From NCBI GenBank assembly GCA_016808115.1, contig JAEQBH010001850.1:1227497-1291496 (forward strand): 64,000 bases of DNA, in the 5' to 3' direction. This DNA is from Tetrastigma voinierianum. Taxonomy: Eukaryota > Streptophyta > Magnoliopsida > Vitales > Vitaceae. The translations under genes were made by a program, and so were the position numbers. Below the pieces are notes generated by a model that searched no databases, was not told where the DNA came from, and was given only the letters and a program-made list of their open reading frames with translations. This document shows, in pieces, positions 10,517 to 21,849 of this stretch (position 1 is its first letter; every line of letters starts with the position of its first letter).

Positions 10517-12805
10517 TGTAACGCCTCATTCTAAGAGTACAGACGACATGTAACCGTAGTGGTCGATATGTGCACCAAGGGCTTCCTTAACTATTTGAGT
10601 GTCATAGTATTATTTTTTAAAGTTGTTTTTAAGGATAAAATTATAAAGTTTTCAAAGCATTGTGGCACTTTTGCAATTAAGGAAAGTGGAGGGGTGAAAG
10701 AACAAATTATGGAATTTCAAAAGATAATAATAATAATAAATTACCATAATAGTTCAGTGAAGCCTAGAAAATTCCTAGATCTTTGATGATGAAACTGACT
10801 GGGCTTAAATTGCCTCTCAGAAATCTAAAGGAACTAGAAAATTTCGTCGAATTCTAGACAGCTTAGAATATTTTAATGATTTTTCCTAGCTGATAAATAC
10901 ATGTGAGACGCAGATTTTTACAAAATCTCGAAAGCCAAGAATTTGCTGATCTAAGTTCATTTACACAAAGTTTAACCGAAAAGCAAATAAATTTTTTCGG
11001 ATAGAATTGACCCGAATGAGAATAGAAATCATTTATCTAAATAATAATAATAATAGTAATAAAAAAAAAAAGTAAAACGGATAGAGGGAGACGGACGAGA
11101 ATGAGAGAGAGGGAGTGAGATTTTTATTTTATTTTTTTCTTCTTTTTATTTCTTTCTTAGATTTATGGAAATTGGACCGTAGATTTTGTCTAATAGTAAG
11201 GCAGTTGGACTAATGACGAGAGCTACGTAGGTACCAATATCTAAATAAGCCATTAAACTTCAAGAGGTAGAAATTTTCCTACTTGTATTTGTTTCTAGCT
11301 TAAAGGTTATGTAAATTCACTGGAATTTTCTTGTAGCCATTAGATTAAAGAAATTTCAATCCCAAAATTTTTGGATTTAGTTTAGGAATTTTTGAATTTT
11401 TGAGACTTTTTCGTATAATAATGACTTTAGATTGTTTTCTATTGGGTCAGTTGAAATTTCAAGATTTACATACCTGTACATAATTTTCAGAAATGTTTTC
11501 GAGGGTTTTTAGACTTTATGAAAAGCCCTTGAGTCTAGAAGCTAGCCATATGCCTGTGAATGGCATTTGGGGCCCATACTTTCGAAAAATTTAATCTAGA
11601 GCACACAAAGTGTGCAAATTTCTTGTCAGCGCTGGGATTGACATGCGCTTCCAATACATCGAATACGTATAGTGCTAGTATGCAAGAAATTTTGAAGTCA
11701 TGCCTGATTATTGTAAACCTGAAAGGTGAGTGTTCTAAATCCTCATTTTTCAATACTAGTATTATTTATAAATCAAGCTTTACACCTGTATGTTATGATT
11801 TTAAATTATTAAACCATATTTCAAAGGTAAGCAAAATTATATTTTATAATCAAAGCTCATGGCATACCTAGATTGTGCTTTTATCGACCAAGGTATTTCC
11901 ACTATATTTACTCGAAGGTGATGTGGGTCATGCCCTTCCACCTAGTGCGATGTGGACCCAGTCCCCACGCAAGACGATCAAGCCTGTGCTCCCGTGTTTA
12001 CTAGGGTACAACAAGCAAGAAAGGCCTCCAATGGTTGATCTTGATTTATAAGCATTTTACACATAGTTTTAAAATCAACCATTGGTAAGCAAGCAAGCAT
12101 TTTATGAAAAGTTTTCATAAACTTTTAAAGCAAGCGGTCTTATGAAAAGTTTTTATAAACTTTTAAAGCAAGCGGTCGAAGCCCAGGCTCCCGCGTTTAT
12201 GAAAAGTTTTTATAAACTTTTAAAGCAAAGCAAGCAAGCAGTTTTTGAAAAGTTTTATAAACTTTTATAACAAAGCAAGGTTTCGAAAATGTCTCAAATA
12301 TAGTTTTACGCTTTGAGGATATTTTCTTAAAAGGAAGCATTTTATAAAGCATACACTCACCGAGCTCGTTTTAATTTCATTATTTTCATGTTTAAAACTA
12401 TTTTCCAGCATGTATCGCTGACGCCGGAGCATTTTAGTATTCTCCGACTTCTAGTATAGTGTTGTATTAAATACTCAGGTGGGGTGGAAATACTTTGAAT
12501 TTGTATAGTTGAGCATAGGTATGTACATAGTTTTGTTTTGCGAAAATGTGATGAGCCTGAGGCTCTTTTGAAGAAGTGTTGTTGGTTACCATGTTTAAAA
12601 AGTGTAAATTGTATATACATGTTTTGGGATATCTCCAGATGCAAAATTAAGATACGAAATTTATAAAATCACAAATTTAAAAGAAAATTTTTGTACACGA
12701 AGCTAACAAGCAACACGCTTCGTCAGATTCTCTAGTCGCTGGAAGTAATCACTGGGTTTCCTCAGGTAGCGCCACACCGCCGCTAGTAGGGGTGGGGGTG
12801 TGACA
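10517..12805 (+). mobile_element. Solo LTR (2.29 kb) inserted in the hAT pseudogene
   Basis: Starts TGTAACGCCT and ends GGGTGTGACA, a TG...CA pair typical of plant Ty3/gypsy LTRs. It is flanked by GCTAT (10512-10516) and GTTAT (12806-12810), a 5-bp target duplication with one mismatch. No internal domain or second LTR accompanies it, so it is a solo LTR left by recombination. It contains a purine-rich patch (about 11076-11120) and a hairpin-forming tandem repeat (12102-12260). Short frames inside are incidental. Confidence 0.75.
12102..12260 (+). repeat. Palindromic tandem repeat inside solo LTR
   Basis: Four irregularly spaced units contain GAAAAGTTTTTATAAACTTT or a close variant, followed by AAGCAAGCGGTC-type linkers. 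Each core is nearly self-complementary (AAAGTTT...AAACTTT), so single strands could form a row of small hairpins. Confidence 0.75.
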
Positions 12806-12887
12806 GTTATTGAGAATTAGTATGTGATAATAATATAAACATAATATTATTAAATGTGAATGTCGGCGAAAATGATATTAATTAGTT

Positions 12888-13622
12888 ACATGCTCCATGA
12901 AGAGGATGCTTAAGGGTTCTATCCCAACGATCTGGGATGATATGTTTCACCCACTCTTTAGCTTTGAGTCGATCTAAATTTGTCTTCATCAACTAAATCA
13001 ACTCGTAAACAAATGGCATGGTTGGGACGACTTCTGAATTAACAATGCGAAGCACTGTGTATAGTGCCTCATAGATGGACACTAGCTTCTCCACCTTCTC
13101 CTAATATTCATGATCAAACATGGTTTTCAACCTCATGTGTCCAACTTATGTCCGGCTAAGCTTGTGAGATGCCCATTCATTACTAATAAAGACTTTCTTC
13201 AAATCAACTCTTTTTTAGAAGATCACAGATATTATATTATTGCAAATCTGCTGTCTGGGTGACGCACAATATTTTACCACAAACTCGTTGCATTTGCAAA
13301 GCAACCAACCATGATTGTAAATGAAATTGGTTATCTTTCGCCATTCCCCGAACACCAGCAACATTATCCCTTTTACCAATGTCTTCAAACATTAAATCAA
13401 TGCAAGCAGGCCAGCATGGAGTCCAATACGATCAGATTCTTCCATTAACAATTTTCCCGCTTTCACAAATGTTGATCCATTATCTGTTACAATTTGCACC
13501 ACATTTGCTTCTCTAACTTCCTTGATAACGTCCTTCAACAAACCATATATGTATTTATTGTCTTTAATCTTATCTGACGCATCAACAAATTTGAGGAAAA
13601 TTGTGCTTCCTTTTAACCAAGA
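12888..13622 (-). pseudogene. hAT transposase, central catalytic region (decayed)
   Basis: Minus-strand reading shows the plant hAT core (DUF659 type): FLKFVDASDKIK, then VVQIVTDNGSTFVKAGKLL, then after a frame change WTPC...CIDLMFEDIGKR, later KHIIPDRWDR-like sequence. The D of VTDN corresponds to a conserved acidic site. Several stops and at least one frameshift interrupt it. The C-terminal domain continues at 10143-9701 beyond a solo LTR. The N-terminal part (BED finger) is missing because a small LTR retroelement begins at about 13629. Confidence 0.8.
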
Positions 13623-13628
13623 CGTTAA

Positions 13629-13916
13629 TAATTTTTATTATTATTAGTTATTTATTTAATCATACTTTTAAGGATTTATCTGTTAGGGTTTTTATGATTT
13701 ATCTATTAGGGTTTTTATGATTCATCTGTTTAGGTTTTTAAGGATTTATCTGTTATGATTTTTGGGATTTATCTGTTAGGATTTTCTGTTGGTGCCTATA
13801 AATAGCACCTTATGTTATTGTTTTGGGTAGACTGGATTAATATTGAAAACTTGATAATTTCATTCCGTTTATTCGCTTTCTTTTTTAATTTTATTATTAT
13901 TCGTAGCCGAGCTACA
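13629..13916 (+). repeat. LTR copy 1 of the short retroelement
   Basis: Contains five loosely tandem copies of a 20-25 base unit around GGGTTTTTATGATTTATCTGT (13660-13790), then a TATA box and a run to GCTACA. The exact left boundary is uncertain because no clean TG start is visible. Confidence 0.6.
13791..13809 (+). promoter_or_regulatory. TATA box inside a GGTGC/GCACC inverted repeat
   Basis: GGTGCCTATAAATAGCACC places a consensus TATA box in the loop of a 5-bp perfect inverted repeat. LTR 2 keeps the same stems with TATATATA at 14922-14940. This is the probable LTR core promoter. Confidence 0.6.
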
Positions 13917-13922
13917 TTAATT

Positions 13923-13934
13923 TGGTATCAGAGC
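13923..13934 (+). other. Primer-binding site (initiator tRNA-Met type), copy 1
   Basis: TGGTATCAGAGC, complementary to the 3' end of plant initiator tRNA-Met, lies seven bases after the LTR end at 13916. Confidence 0.8.
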
Positions 13935-14773
13935 ATAACTTCGATATGAGATCAATATTCTTGTTCTCGCATCACTCAGACAAAGAGCTCAACTTCGATC
14001 CGAGATCGCTATTTCTTTTGTTTCCAAGTTCTGATCCGAGATCGTTTATTTGTCTCCTGCTTGGTACGCCTTCAGGTCACAAAATTCACTAACCCCACTA
14101 CCTTCGATCGCTTTCATTATTTCTCTACCCGACGATTCCTTCTCGATCAAGCCGTCCGACCAATCTATCACCGCCGCTCGGTTGACACCATCATATTTCC
14201 CGACGATTTCATCGCTTCAAGGATCGAAATCGCTAGTTCTCAAAGGATCAAAACTATCACTCTTGAAGTTGCTGCGACAAGTTTTTATCTTTGCGGCTAT
14301 TACTTCACCATAATTCGTGATAGCAGCCGCTCTTTTTATTTCCCCAATCACCGAACTCAAGTGCTGCAACATCCATTAACGATACTGGCACTACTGTTCT
14401 AGGGTTTGATCTCCTCCAGTCCCGGAATCAACTCATCCGGAACCAAACACCAAGTTTGGCATAAGAAGAGAGCTTGACATCAAGATCCCCCTGGATCTGA
14501 TTCACCAGCCCGATCAAGCTTTCCATGGTTGCCAACTCTAGTTAAAGAACATTCATCATTCAACCACAAATTCTAAGACTTTGGAAGAAAATCAAACATG
14601 GGATATTCAGGAATAAGCAAAAGAATGACAATATCGAACCAAAGGCCAACAGGATTTAGAAATTTTCTTGATCACTCTTCGGAGTCAAGTTCTTTTCAAC
14701 CCGGAGGGAATGATGGGGCATGGAGTAGGTCCATATTTAGGCCTATACGAGATAAAAAACTCAAGTTCAATTA

Positions 14774-15052
14774 TAATTTTTATTATTATTAGTTATTTAT
14801 TTAATCATACTTTTTAGGATTTTTATGATTTATCTATTAGGGTTTTTATGATTCATCTGTTTAGGTTTTTTAGGATTTATCTGTTATGATTTTTGGGATT
14901 TATCTGTTAGGATTTTCTATTGGTGCCTATATATAGCACCTTATGTTATTGTTTTGGGTAGACTTGATATAATATTGAAAAACTAGAGAACTTCGTTCTA
15001 TTTATTTGTTCGCTTTCTTTTTAATTTTTTTGTTCTTCGTAGCCGAGCTACA
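14774..15052 (+). repeat. LTR copy 2 of the short retroelement
   Basis: Direct repeat of 13629-13916 with small indels and substitutions, including the same 20-25 base internal units, TATA palindrome (14922-14940) and GAGCTACA end. Confidence 0.7.
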
Positions 15053-15058
15053 TCAATT

Positions 15059-15070
15059 TGGTATCAGAGC
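15059..15070 (+). other. Primer-binding site, copy 2
   Basis: A second TGGTATCAGAGC follows LTR copy 2. The similarity to the first internal region continues to about 15108 and then stops. Confidence 0.8.
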
Positions 15071-15108
15071 ATAACTTCTATCTGAGATCAATATTCTTGT
15101 TCTGCATC

Positions 15109-15395
15109 AATTAAAGAATGTGAGAGAAAATTGAGTGAACTTGTGAGAGAAAATGAGAAATTAAAAGACTAATTTGATGAAAAATGGTAAAAAAAAAAAA
15201 AAAAAAAAAGTGTAGTATTTATAGAGAAAAAAAAGAAGTGAAAAAAAGTGGGGAAAGCACCTTAAACGTCACATGACTGTTGGGAAGGGATAAATGGAGA
15301 ATATTACCGTTGGGAAAGGGGGTGGGGGGTGTTCTACCATTGCTGGTGCAGCGAGGGGGAGGGTCAACGAAGATCATTTCGCGTACGTTAGTTAC
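15109..15395. other. No gene recognised; purine-rich patch and poly(A)
   Basis: Contains a 20-base A run (15189-15208) and G-rich stretches (15290-15360). No domain is visible. Confidence 0.5.
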
Positions 15396-15790
15396 ATAAA
15401 GGCGACGACGCTCACTAGATGTCGGTTTTAGATGAAAGCCGGATTGTGACTTTGATATTTTCTTTGTGAAACATTTATTAGAACTCTAACTTTTGATATA
15501 TGTTTTGGTTAAGAGTAATGTAATAACTCTTGAACTATTGTTGTATACCGATGTATTTGATTTAAAGTATTGATGTAAGGGTTCAAGTGGCCATTTTTAT
15601 CATGGATAGGTCTCAATATGAGACACAGATATATTCCACTGTGTTGACGGGTTGTCAACGAGGACTTCGGATCAGCTGCCACACCTCATGGGTGCAAGAC
15701 TAACCTTGAGAAACCCCGTCGCTCTTTACTCACCCACACGACCGTGGGCGGCAACAAACTACTATGGGAAAATACTATCGCTCTCACTTA
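15396..15790 (-). mobile_element. Inverted copy of the D/E junction
   Basis: Read on the minus strand, 15790-15684 follows the D-element 3' untranslated region (TAAAGAG..., GTTAGTCTTGCACCC, TGAGG) and 15683-15396 follows the first 290 bases or so of the E-element LTR (TGTGGC..., GTTGACAACCCGTCAAC, AGATGAAAGCCGG). The junction between the two (15683/15684) falls exactly where E sits in D at 16569/16570, including the TGAGG target sequence. This implies a local inverted duplication made after E inserted. The D part is longer here than in the partner arm at 16538-16569. Confidence 0.75.
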
Positions 15791-16510
15791 GACACATGCG
15801 TTAAACCATAATTTATTATTATTATTATTATTTTAATTTTGATCATGTCAGTCTATTTCAATTTCAAACTTTAAATTTTAAAAATTTTAATTCCAAATCA
15901 GTTTTCAAAAATTCTAACTCATGTGATTAATTTTATAATTCAAATAAAATTGAATCCTCTAGAGTTAATTGTGTAACATATAAACGGGCTTGGGTGTGGG
16001 CTTAACATTCGATGTATAATTTTAATAAATAATTCATCGCTTGATTATATACCAATTTCAAATTTGACTATGAATGTTTTTTTTATTTATTATTGCATTA
16101 ATATTATTTCCTAATTGATAACTTCTTATGCTTGTTTATTTATTTATATATGTCTGTGCTTGGTATTGTTAAGACTTATCTTTAATATTCATTGATTGGT
16201 TAGCCAAATTGTGCATTTCCAATAAGTAACTTGACCCTCGAAACTAGACTCGGTTTTTTAGACTTTTTTTTCTATCATGAGTCATATTTAGGGTTTTTCT
16301 TTATTATTTTATTTTCATTTTTAAAATAAAATAAAAATAAGTAGTAACTCAAAACCAATTTTAAAAATGGTGTTTCAAAACATAAAAACGAGTCTCACAC
16401 CTAATAGCAAAAAATGTGGGATTTATATATATTTTTTAGAAAAAATATGGGTTTTGACTTATTTATGAGAAAATTTTAGAATATTTCATGCATTCTGAGC
16501 TTCCCGTCAT
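15791..16510. other. AT-rich spacer between inverted arms
   Basis: Starts with an ATT trinucleotide run and continues as AT-rich DNA without a coding frame or recognisable repeat family. Confidence 0.5.
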
Positions 16511-16537
16511 TTTAGAAATTTTCTTGATCACTCTTCG

Positions 16538-16569
16538 TTTCTCCAAGGGTTAGTCTTGCACCCTTGAGG
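16538..16569 (+). mobile_element. Remnant of D-element 3' untranslated region, left of E
   Basis: TTTCTCCAAGGGTTAGTC and TTGCACCCTTGAGG match the 3' untranslated region of the D array (compare 44415-44450 and 32402-32430). It is interrupted by E, and D resumes at 29245 after the duplicated TGAGG (16565-16569 and 29245-29249). Its left side is truncated at 16538. Confidence 0.75.
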
Positions 16570-18309
16570 TGTGACGCCCCAATCCCGGGGTGTCTCGTTG
16601 ACAACCCGTCAACCTGTGGAATATCTGTGTCTCATATTATGAGACCTAATACATGAGTAAAAATGGTCACTTGGCCCATACATCAATACTCATCAAACAT
16701 ACATCAACTATATAACAATAGTTCAAGAGTTATTACATTACTCTTAACCAAAACATATATCAAAAGTTAAAGTTATAATAAATGTTTCACAAAGAAAATA
16801 TCAAAGCCACAATCCGGCTTTCATCTAAAACACTCTGCATTTAGTGAGCGGCCGTCCCTCCCGTACACTTCGTAAATTCGAAACACGATCCCTGACAGGT
16901 GAGTGCCCAATAGTGATAATCTCCTACATAGGTTACTCCCCACCTAAGTGCACATGTCATGGCAACCAAACACACTCAAGCAAATACATGATCCTACTTG
17001 AATGTCTACATGCCAAACCCATGTCTCGAGTCCTCACCGACTCCCTCACACATGCCTAAGCCAAATGCGAGCAAAAATACAGTTTTCAAAACAAAATATT
17101 TTTATTCTTGAAAACACACTGCCGAGTTTCGGTAAATATATCGAACTACCCTCCGAGGCGAATTACGAGATAATATTTCCGAATAGTCATGGGTCCGCCT
17201 CCGAGATGAACTGTTGGACCACTCTCCAAGGCAATTCTTCGGAAAATCTTCCTTGAAATTCCTTTCACAACCATTTTTACTTTTCTTTCATTTTTGTGTC
17301 ATGCACTCACACCTATCGTTCTAGGGTGCCCCGGTGCATATGGAATGCATTATGTCATTTCCAAACAATTCATGCTAATATATTTTACATGTATATATTA
17401 ACAAAATTCAATTCGCATAATTCATGTTATTCAATTCACAATCAATAACACCAAAATCAGCTCACATTGGCTAATAACAATCCAAGCAATTCATTTTGAA
17501 TCACCCAAACCACACAAAATCACACAACAAATCACGCGGAATGAAAAACCTAGGCTCCTAAGATCAAGCATTTATTCAAAGGTCATAGGATTTCTTCACT
17601 CGCTCAAAGATTTTGAGACCGAAAAACACAGCAATCCAAAGCCTAAACAAATCCCCATCCATTAAATGGCTCTGGCCAAATAATAAAACCAAGTAGGAAA
17701 AGATCCCTACCTCCTTCTTGAAGTTACTCAACTCCATAAAAATCGGTGCCCACGTGTAGCCCTTACGGTAGAGCAACTTGCTTGATCCGACGAGAATCGA
17801 CTTATCCGAACGTCAGAAATCTAGAGAAGTCACTTTATCTCTAAAAAAACTGGTTTGGTCTCATCGCACGTTTTTCCAGCAACCTCCATGGAGAAGATGG
17901 ATGGTTCTATTTATTTGAATCTTTTTAATTAATTTCATCATTGTCCCTTTAAGTAACTTAATGGGCCTTTTTGACACTTGGCTTAATCTAAGCCATTCAT
18001 CTCCATCCTCTCACTAATCATGCAACATGTGTCACATGGGTACATGTAGTAGGTGACTTTTTTCATATCACATGTCTCTCACAAGCCATTATACGACACC
18101 CGACACCCGGTGCCTCGAAAAACGTGAAATTCCGACTGTCTCGGAATTCGACAAAATTCGACGAAATTCGACGTGGTAGCTAGATTTCATGAGACGATTC
18201 CAACGGTGAAGTTCGTTTCATCATCTAAGATCTAGAAAAATTTCGGATTTTGACCGAAATGACCATTTTACCCTTTTTAAGAAAATTAGAATTTTCCCTA
18301 GTTTTACAT
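16570..18309 (-). repeat. Element E 3' LTR
   Basis: On the plus strand it starts TGTGACGCCCC and ends TTTTACA; on its own strand that is TGTAAAAC...GGGGCGTCACA. Its long similarity to 27484-29244 (for example TCAAACATACATCAACTATA and GAATAGTCATGGGTCCGCC) defines the pair. Short frames at 16844-17256 and 17576-17776 recur in the other LTR and are not genes. Confidence 0.85.
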
Positions 18310-18325
18310 TCTCCCCATCCTTAAA
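18310..18325 (-). other. Polypurine tract of element E
   Basis: The minus strand reads TTAAGGATGGGGAGAA directly before the 3' LTR start TGTAAAAC. This is the plus-strand priming site used during reverse transcription. Confidence 0.75.
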
Positions 18326-18416
18326 AAGAATTTCGTCCCGAAATTATGTTCAATCACAACGACTCACATGCATATGCAACGTGCACCATGCCATGCATGT
18401 AAACTATTCATTTAAG

Positions 18417-21260
18417 TATTAAACGACTAAACCACGTACCTTCATCCCTAAACAAGAAGGGATAGGTGGCCCTTGTATCGTGTCTCGGCTCCGCGTTGAC
18501 TCCTCCCGGCTCCACGGTGTGGCTAGCACCTCGCTGGCCTCGCGGTCTTGATCATGAAACGCTGATCCGGTATCCATAATGCTGCGGTCCCTCCTCGAAG
18601 GTCGTGAGTGTCAGTGCCAAGTCTACTCCCGATCTGCATAGGCTAGATTTGGAGTGTACCTCCAGACATGTAGATGTAAATCCCAATTGGACACGACATC
18701 TTTGACGTTAAAAAAGCCCAGCCTGAGTGCAGCCTCACCAGTGCCTACCCTCTCGAGTATCTCAAAGGGCCCAATGAACCTCGGTGATAACTTGTCGCGC
18801 TTTCCGAACCTGACCACTTCTCTCTTAGGCATCACTTTCAAGAAGACGTGATCACCAACCTCGAACTCTAAGGGTCGACGTCGTCATTGACCGCCAGCAT
18901 ACGTCGGCTGTTTGTGAAAGGCATTTGTCGTATCAAGCTAAGCATACGAGAGGTGTCTCTAATCAAATCGGGACAAGTGGAGCTCTCTCCCACCTCGGTC
19001 CAACATATGGTGATCTGTGGCCTCCCATACAATGCCTCATGGTGCCATATGTATGCTCGCACAGTGGCCCATTTGATTGTGGCGAATTCCCAGCAGAGGC
19101 GAAGTGCTCTTCCCGGTACCACTTGTGATCGGGACCACGTCTTTAGCGACATATTATGCAACATATGGTCCTCGGCGGTGACCATGTGCGTGGAGTGAAA
19201 GCTGTACTCATGGTCAGTAGTGTGCCCTTAGCCTTTGGGAAGCTCTTCCGAAAGTCGTCGTAAACCTCGGTCTCTGTCGAACACTATGGATCTTTGGTAC
19301 TCCGTGGCTAGGTTATCTCGAATGTACAATAGGCGGGAGAATCTCTCCAGCGTGAAGGTCATCGCACGGCTAGAAAATGCCGACTTCGCGAGTCGGTGCT
19401 ATCACCCATACCACATCATGTCCTGCGGTGTCAGTGGCCAGTGGGTCTGAAATCCATTGTGGCGTGCTCCAGCTTCCGCTCGGCCCGCTATCAGTATTTG
19501 AGTAACCTGTTTGGCTTCTAGTGCTTCGGTACTTAACACATTGCATATAAGGCATCGTTGAAACGAAGTCACCACATGTCTCTTCATCCTGCTCCAGTAG
19601 TATTGGCGGCGAAGATCACGGTACATCTTCGTGCCATGCGGATGCCACTGTGAATGAGGAAGCGGTGAAACTCCACTGAGGATCTCTCTCGGAAATCGGT
19701 CATTTGGGAACCACTGCGCCCTCTATACCGAATTTACCATCTGCGTGGGCCGGTGACCCTCGTCACTGTACTGTATGCGGTCACGATGGAGCGCTATCTT
19801 TGCGTCACGCCCTTCAGGAATCAATCACTGCCGGTAGAGGCGATTAGCCATTCAAACTCCCGAGAAGTACCTAAACTGCTCGGTATTGTAGCCCAAGCTT
19901 GTCCCAGATCTGACATCCCGCCATTCAGGGAAGCTATGCTAGACAATGCTCCCATGACTTGGAGCTTAGTGCATCGACCACCACATTTGCCTTACCGGGA
20001 TAGTGAATGCAAAGTGAAGTCATAATCCTCACAGGAACTCCGTCCGTGATTGCCTTATATTAAGGTCATTTGCGTGAAAATATACTTCAAACTTTTGTGG
20101 TCTAAGTACACCTCGAACTATTCTCTATATAAATAGTGGCGCCAAATCTTCAAAGTGAAGACTACGACCGCCAACTCCATATCGTGTGTAGGGTAATTTT
20201 GCTCATGATTCTTCAATTATTGAGGAACCGTAGCTACTGCCCCTCGATTTGCATCGAAAAACATCGGTCAGAGCCTTGAGGCATCACATTACTACATTGG
20301 CCTTTTGTCCTGTGGGGCTATCAAGATAGAAGACTAAAGTAAGCCTCCTCTTCAGCTCAAGATGCCTCCTCACATCGGTCATCGATCAAACTTGACCTCC
20401 TTCTGGGTCAATCTCGTCATAGGTGCCGTGTCGGGGAAAGTCCTCAGATGAATCTCTGTAGTACCCGACCCGATCCCGAAGCCACATATCTTGAGAAGTG
20501 ACTTGGCCTCTCGACTCATCACGGCTGCGACCTTCTCTGGGTCGCGGCACGCCTGATGTTGGCACCAGTGTCTGAAGCCTCGCCTCAATCGCTGGCTTCA
20601 TGCTTCTTGAACTTGAGGCATTATGGTAATGATCTCTGGCAAGCTGTAAGCTTGATCCTCAAAGTGATCCTCATGCTCCCGCTCCCCGACTAAGATAGAT
20701 CAAAATGTCATCTCGAAGACTACGACAAGCTGATCGAATGAGGTTTAAGAATACCACATGCATGAGGTCCACGAGATCTTGTTGGCGCGTGCGATTAATC
20801 CAAAGGGGCATCGCATGAAGCTCAAAAATTATACTTGAAATACACGAGCATTTGTCTTAGGGTTATCCCTCTCCACAACCTCGGTGATGGTAACTTGATC
20901 TTGAGGTCATATCTTAGGTAGACTCACGCTCCTCTCGGCCCCGGTGGCTTAAATCAGTAATCCTTATGATAGGTACGATTCTTGTGTGTATATTCCCGAT
21001 TATGCATGGTAGTACGGTCAGAGGTCTTGTCCTTCAACCGCAAATAGAACCCCGAGCGCCTCATGGTGAAGTGCCGGTAATGAACCTTGTCATTAGCTCA
21101 TATAGTTGGACTGCGAGTTCTGCTGACTCATTTGGTGCCATCTGTCTGGGGTCTTAAGAGATGGGGCGAGGGTACCCGAGGGGTGTATTTCGATCTCTGG
21201 AAGTCTGACCTCTGAAGGCAAATCCGTTAGCTCATCAGGAAGAACATCTCATGCTCGCGG
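18417..21260 (-). pseudogene. Element E pol: RT, RNase H, integrase, chromodomain tail
   Basis: On the minus strand, going down in coordinate: PDELTDLPSE (about 21250) and APNESAELAVQL (about 21140) begin reverse transcriptase; LHAMPLWINRTRQQDLVDLM (about 20800) is the RT palm; APMTRLTQKEVKFD (20390) ends RT; HYPGKANVVVDALSSKS (about 19980) ends RNase H. Integrase follows with its zinc-binding start YRDLRRQYYWSRMKRHV (19620), FHSTHMVTAEDHML and EALYGR...ICWTEVGES (19000-19170), and C-terminal KLSPRFIGPFEILERVG (18770). The reading ends in YPFLFRDEGTWFS (about 18450), the tail that follows the chromodomain in Tekay-type elements. The domains sit in several frames with stops, so it is inactive. 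Confidence 0.85.
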
Positions 21261-21299
21261 ACACTGGGGTAAATCTAGAATGCGGTCTCCACCTTGTCC

Positions 21300-21700
21300 T
21301 CGAGGTGGGCCTCTTCTTGACCTTGACTAATCGTGACACACGGACTCGTGGATTTGGGAAAAATATCATGCTTGTCTCCGTAACACAGTGTTGTCTGCAT
21401 GTGGGCCTCGCTCACAATCGATGCGACTCGTTGTTGTCGTGATCAATCCCAGGGATGGCGTCGAGCTCGACATGTCCATGACCCCTCGGGGTCCATTTGT
21501 GAGGTAAGAATCACGAGATCTCTAACTGTAGCGCGACATATCATCCCTATCCTGCATTTCATCCTAGGAACTCATACAGGGTTTCTCAAGGCCTTAACCT
21601 CTAAACTGACTCTATCACAAGCGATGCGACCGAATGAATACAAGCACCATAACAATCAAATAACCTTTTGCCATAGAGATAAACGTACTACTGTATAACT
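21300..21700 (-). pseudogene. Element E protease region (decayed)
   Basis: The minus-strand reading between gag and RT contains pieces resembling the end of the Ty3 protease (a GMDWL-like segment reading SSTPSLGL, followed by a DCER segment). The active-site triad itself is not readable. The assignment rests on position and weak similarity. Confidence 0.5.
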
Positions 21701-21849
21701 TGCTGATCTGCTGACTCATCCGGTGGTGTGATGGCATTGAACATGAACCCACAGCGTCCTTGCTGTGGGCCTCATCTTCATGGCCCATAGTCGCCTCTCA
21801 CGTGGCAGCTATTAGAAGGTGCCCGTGCGACTCCACAGCCCGATGTCCT

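Larger units (their letters stand above)
13629..15108 (+). mobile_element. Short coding-poor LTR retroelement, LTR-PBS-internal-LTR-PBS
   Basis: Two direct repeats (13629-13973 and 14774-15108) flank about 800 bp. Each repeat contains an LTR-like part ending GCCGAGCTACA and then TTTGGTATCAGAGC, the primer-binding site complementary to plant initiator tRNA-Met. The internal region has no gag or pol, only short frames (14050-14402, 14598-14792) without domains. Because the repeat runs past the primer-binding site, the right side is not a normal 3' end: it is an LTR followed by the start of a second internal region. Left flank GTTAA and right flank ATTAA may be an imperfect target duplication. 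Small size and lack of coding resemble TRIM/LARD-type elements. Confidence 0.7.
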
